A DNA stretch of 14,826 nt from Pseudomonadota bacterium (GTDB lineage Bacteria > Pseudomonadota > Gammaproteobacteria > Burkholderiales > Thiobacillaceae): the NCBI GenBank assembly GCA_021847385.1, contig JAJZTV010000025.1:1-14826 (forward strand). The letters run 5' to 3'. Below, in pieces: positions 13,972-14,826 of the stretch (its first letter is position 1; each line of letters begins with the position of its first letter). The translations under genes and the position numbers were made by a program. Below the pieces are notes generated by a model, which did not search any database, was not told the origin of the DNA, and worked only from the letters and a program-made list of their open reading frames with translations.

Positions 13972-14579
13972 CGCACCCGGCCTTCGAGGAAGTCCTGGCG
14001 CCGACGCACTACTATGACCGCAACTTTCAGATCGAAGCGGCCAAGATATTGCCTGGCGAGTACTATGTCACTGGCCGCGACATGCTGCTGGTGACGGTAC
14101 TCGGCTCCTGCGTGGCGGCATGCATCCGCGACCCCAAGACCGGCATCGGCGGCATGAACCATTTCATGCTGCCGGAGGGCAGCGACGATCCGCACAACCT
14201 GCTATCGGCCTCGGCGCGCTATGGCGGCTATGCGATGGAAGTGCTGGTCAACCAATTGCTCAAGATGGGGGCCAGTCGCAACCGCCTGGAGGCCAAGGTG
14301 TTCGGCGGCGCGGCGGTGCTGCGCGGCTTCACCACGGTGACCGTGGGCGAGGACAACAGCGAGTTCGTGCTGGAATACCTGCATAACGAGCGCATCCCCA
14401 TCGTCTCGCAAGACCTGCGCGGGCTTTATCCGCGCAAGGTGTTCTTTTTTCCGGCCAGCGGCCGGGTGCTGGTGAAATCGCTACGCTCCGTGCACAACAA
14501 CACCATCATCGAGCGCGAGAAGGAATATGGCTCGCGCATCAAATCCGCCGAGATGGCCGGCGATGTGGAGCTGTTTTGA
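13968..14579 (+). CDS. cheD: Chemoreceptor glutamine deamidase CheD
   Basis: A 203-residue cytoplasmic deamidase that converts specific receptor glutamines to glutamates, creating methylation sites. The catalytic Cys48 is in LGSCVAACIRD and His65 in GMNHFMLP; their 17-residue separation equals that in Thermotoga CheD (Cys27/His44). The GGYAMEVLVNQLLKMGA and VFGGAAVL segments are typical. The protein is longer than Thermotoga CheD at both ends, as is usual in proteobacteria. The C-terminus GDVELF resembles the GEIELF end of the first chemoreceptor in this operon. The start overlaps the cheR stop as ATGA, with GAGG 6 nt upstream. The gene lies between cheR and cheB, the usual place in betaproteobacterial clusters. 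Confidence 0.96.
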   Translation: MTHPAFEEVLAPTHYYDRNFQIEAAKILPGEYYVTGRDMLLVTVLGSCVAACIRDPKTGIGGMNHFMLPEGSDDPHNLLSASARYGGYAMEVLVNQLLKMGASRNRLEAKVFGGAAVLRGFTTVTVGEDNSEFVLEYLHNERIPIVSQDLRGLYPRKVFFFPASGRVLVKSLRSVHNNTIIEREKEYGSRIKSAEMAGDVELF

Positions 14580-14625
14580 TGGCCATGACGTATATATTTA
14601 ACGCCGGCATGGCGTACACGGGATC

Positions 14626-14826
14626 ATGCAAAAAATAAAGGTTCTCATCGTCGACGACTCCGCGCTGATCCGCAGCGTGCTGAAAGAGCTGCTCGGCCAC
14701 CAGCCCGATATCGAAGTAGTCGGCGCCGCGCCCGATCCGCTGATCGCGCGCGAGATGATCAAGGAGCTGAACCCGGACGTGCTGACGCTCGATGTCGAAA
14801 TGCCGAAGATGAATGGCTTGGAGTTC
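14626..14826 (+). CDS. cheB: Chemotaxis methylesterase CheB, N-terminal part (partial)
   Basis: The window ends 67 codons into this gene, so only the receiver domain is partly visible. It has VLIVDDSALIR with acidic Asp10 and Asp11, the phospho-acceptor Asp56 in TLDVEMPKMNG, and the typical CheB spacing to the phosphorylation site. Full CheB also has a C-terminal methylesterase domain that removes receptor methyl groups after CheA phosphorylates it. Assignment as CheB rather than another receiver protein rests on these motifs, SALIRS, and its place after cheD. The Shine-Dalgarno (GGGA, close to the ATG) is weak. A 19-codon ORF beginning at the cheD stop (14579-14638) overlaps this start in another frame and might couple translation. 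Confidence 0.93.
   Translation, partial: MQKIKVLIVDDSALIRSVLKELLGHQPDIEVVGAAPDPLIAREMIKELNPDVLTLDVEMPKMNGLEF

Noticed and set aside
1..14826. Prophage, insertion sequence, CRISPR array, tRNA or toxin-antitoxin locus
   Set aside because: No transposase, integrase, spaced direct repeats, tRNA-like folds or toxin-like small gene pairs seen on either strand.

Overview
The window is about 14.8 kb of GC-rich DNA, dense with genes and with no mobile element, rRNA, tRNA or CRISPR that I can see. Its protein families and gene order point to a motile, free-living betaproteobacterium: an AddB-like nuclease of the roughly 900-residue type known mainly from betaproteobacteria, a Grx4-type monothiol glutaredoxin, and a cheY-cheA-cheW-mcp-cheR-cheD-cheB cluster in the order seen in Ralstonia/Burkholderia-type flagellar clusters. 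The genus cannot be fixed from the sequence alone.

Left part (1-5067), all on the minus strand. Reading leftward, these are an AddB-like PD-(D/E)XK nuclease (2362-5046), an O-acetylhomoserine sulfhydrylase metY (1028-2305), and the 5' end of gltB, the glutamate synthase large subunit (1-888, cut by the window edge). metY and gltB each have a good sigma70-like promoter overlapped by inverted repeats, so they look separately regulated. A 14-bp perfect hairpin separates metY from gltB.

Central divergent region (5047-5428). It contains no convincing protein gene. On the minus strand it has a consensus-like promoter (TTGACA-N17-TACATT) and, about 150 nt downstream, a textbook intrinsic terminator (7-bp GC-rich stem, 8 U). 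A CU-rich anti-Shine-Dalgarno-like tract lies just before the terminator. I read this as an undescribed small RNA candidate. The divergent promoter TTGCCA-N18-TATAAT drives grxD (5429-5743) on the plus strand.

Right part (5853-14826), all on the plus strand: a chemotaxis operon. In order: a short membrane-anchored chemoreceptor-like protein with a CheZ-like motif near its C-terminus, cheY, cheA, cheW, a large multi-sensor receptor (Aer-like PAS, periplasmic domain, second PAS, tandem HAMPs, EWQEF tail), cheR, cheD and the start of cheB (cut by the window edge). The receptor feeds CheW and CheA. CheA phosphorylates CheY to change flagellar rotation and CheB for adaptation. CheR methylates receptors and probably docks on the EWQEF tail, and CheD deamidates receptor glutamines. 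A candidate sigma28 (FliA) promoter lies before the first gene. No separate cheZ is visible, though the operon probably continues past the right edge.

Most notable points: the sRNA candidate at 5119-5273, the CheZ-like DxxxQ helix in the small chemoreceptor, three repeats of a G-[YF]-G-[FL]-F-x-x-x-P-G motif in the CheA linker, and a shared [DE]-[IV]-E-L-F tail on the small chemoreceptor and CheD.
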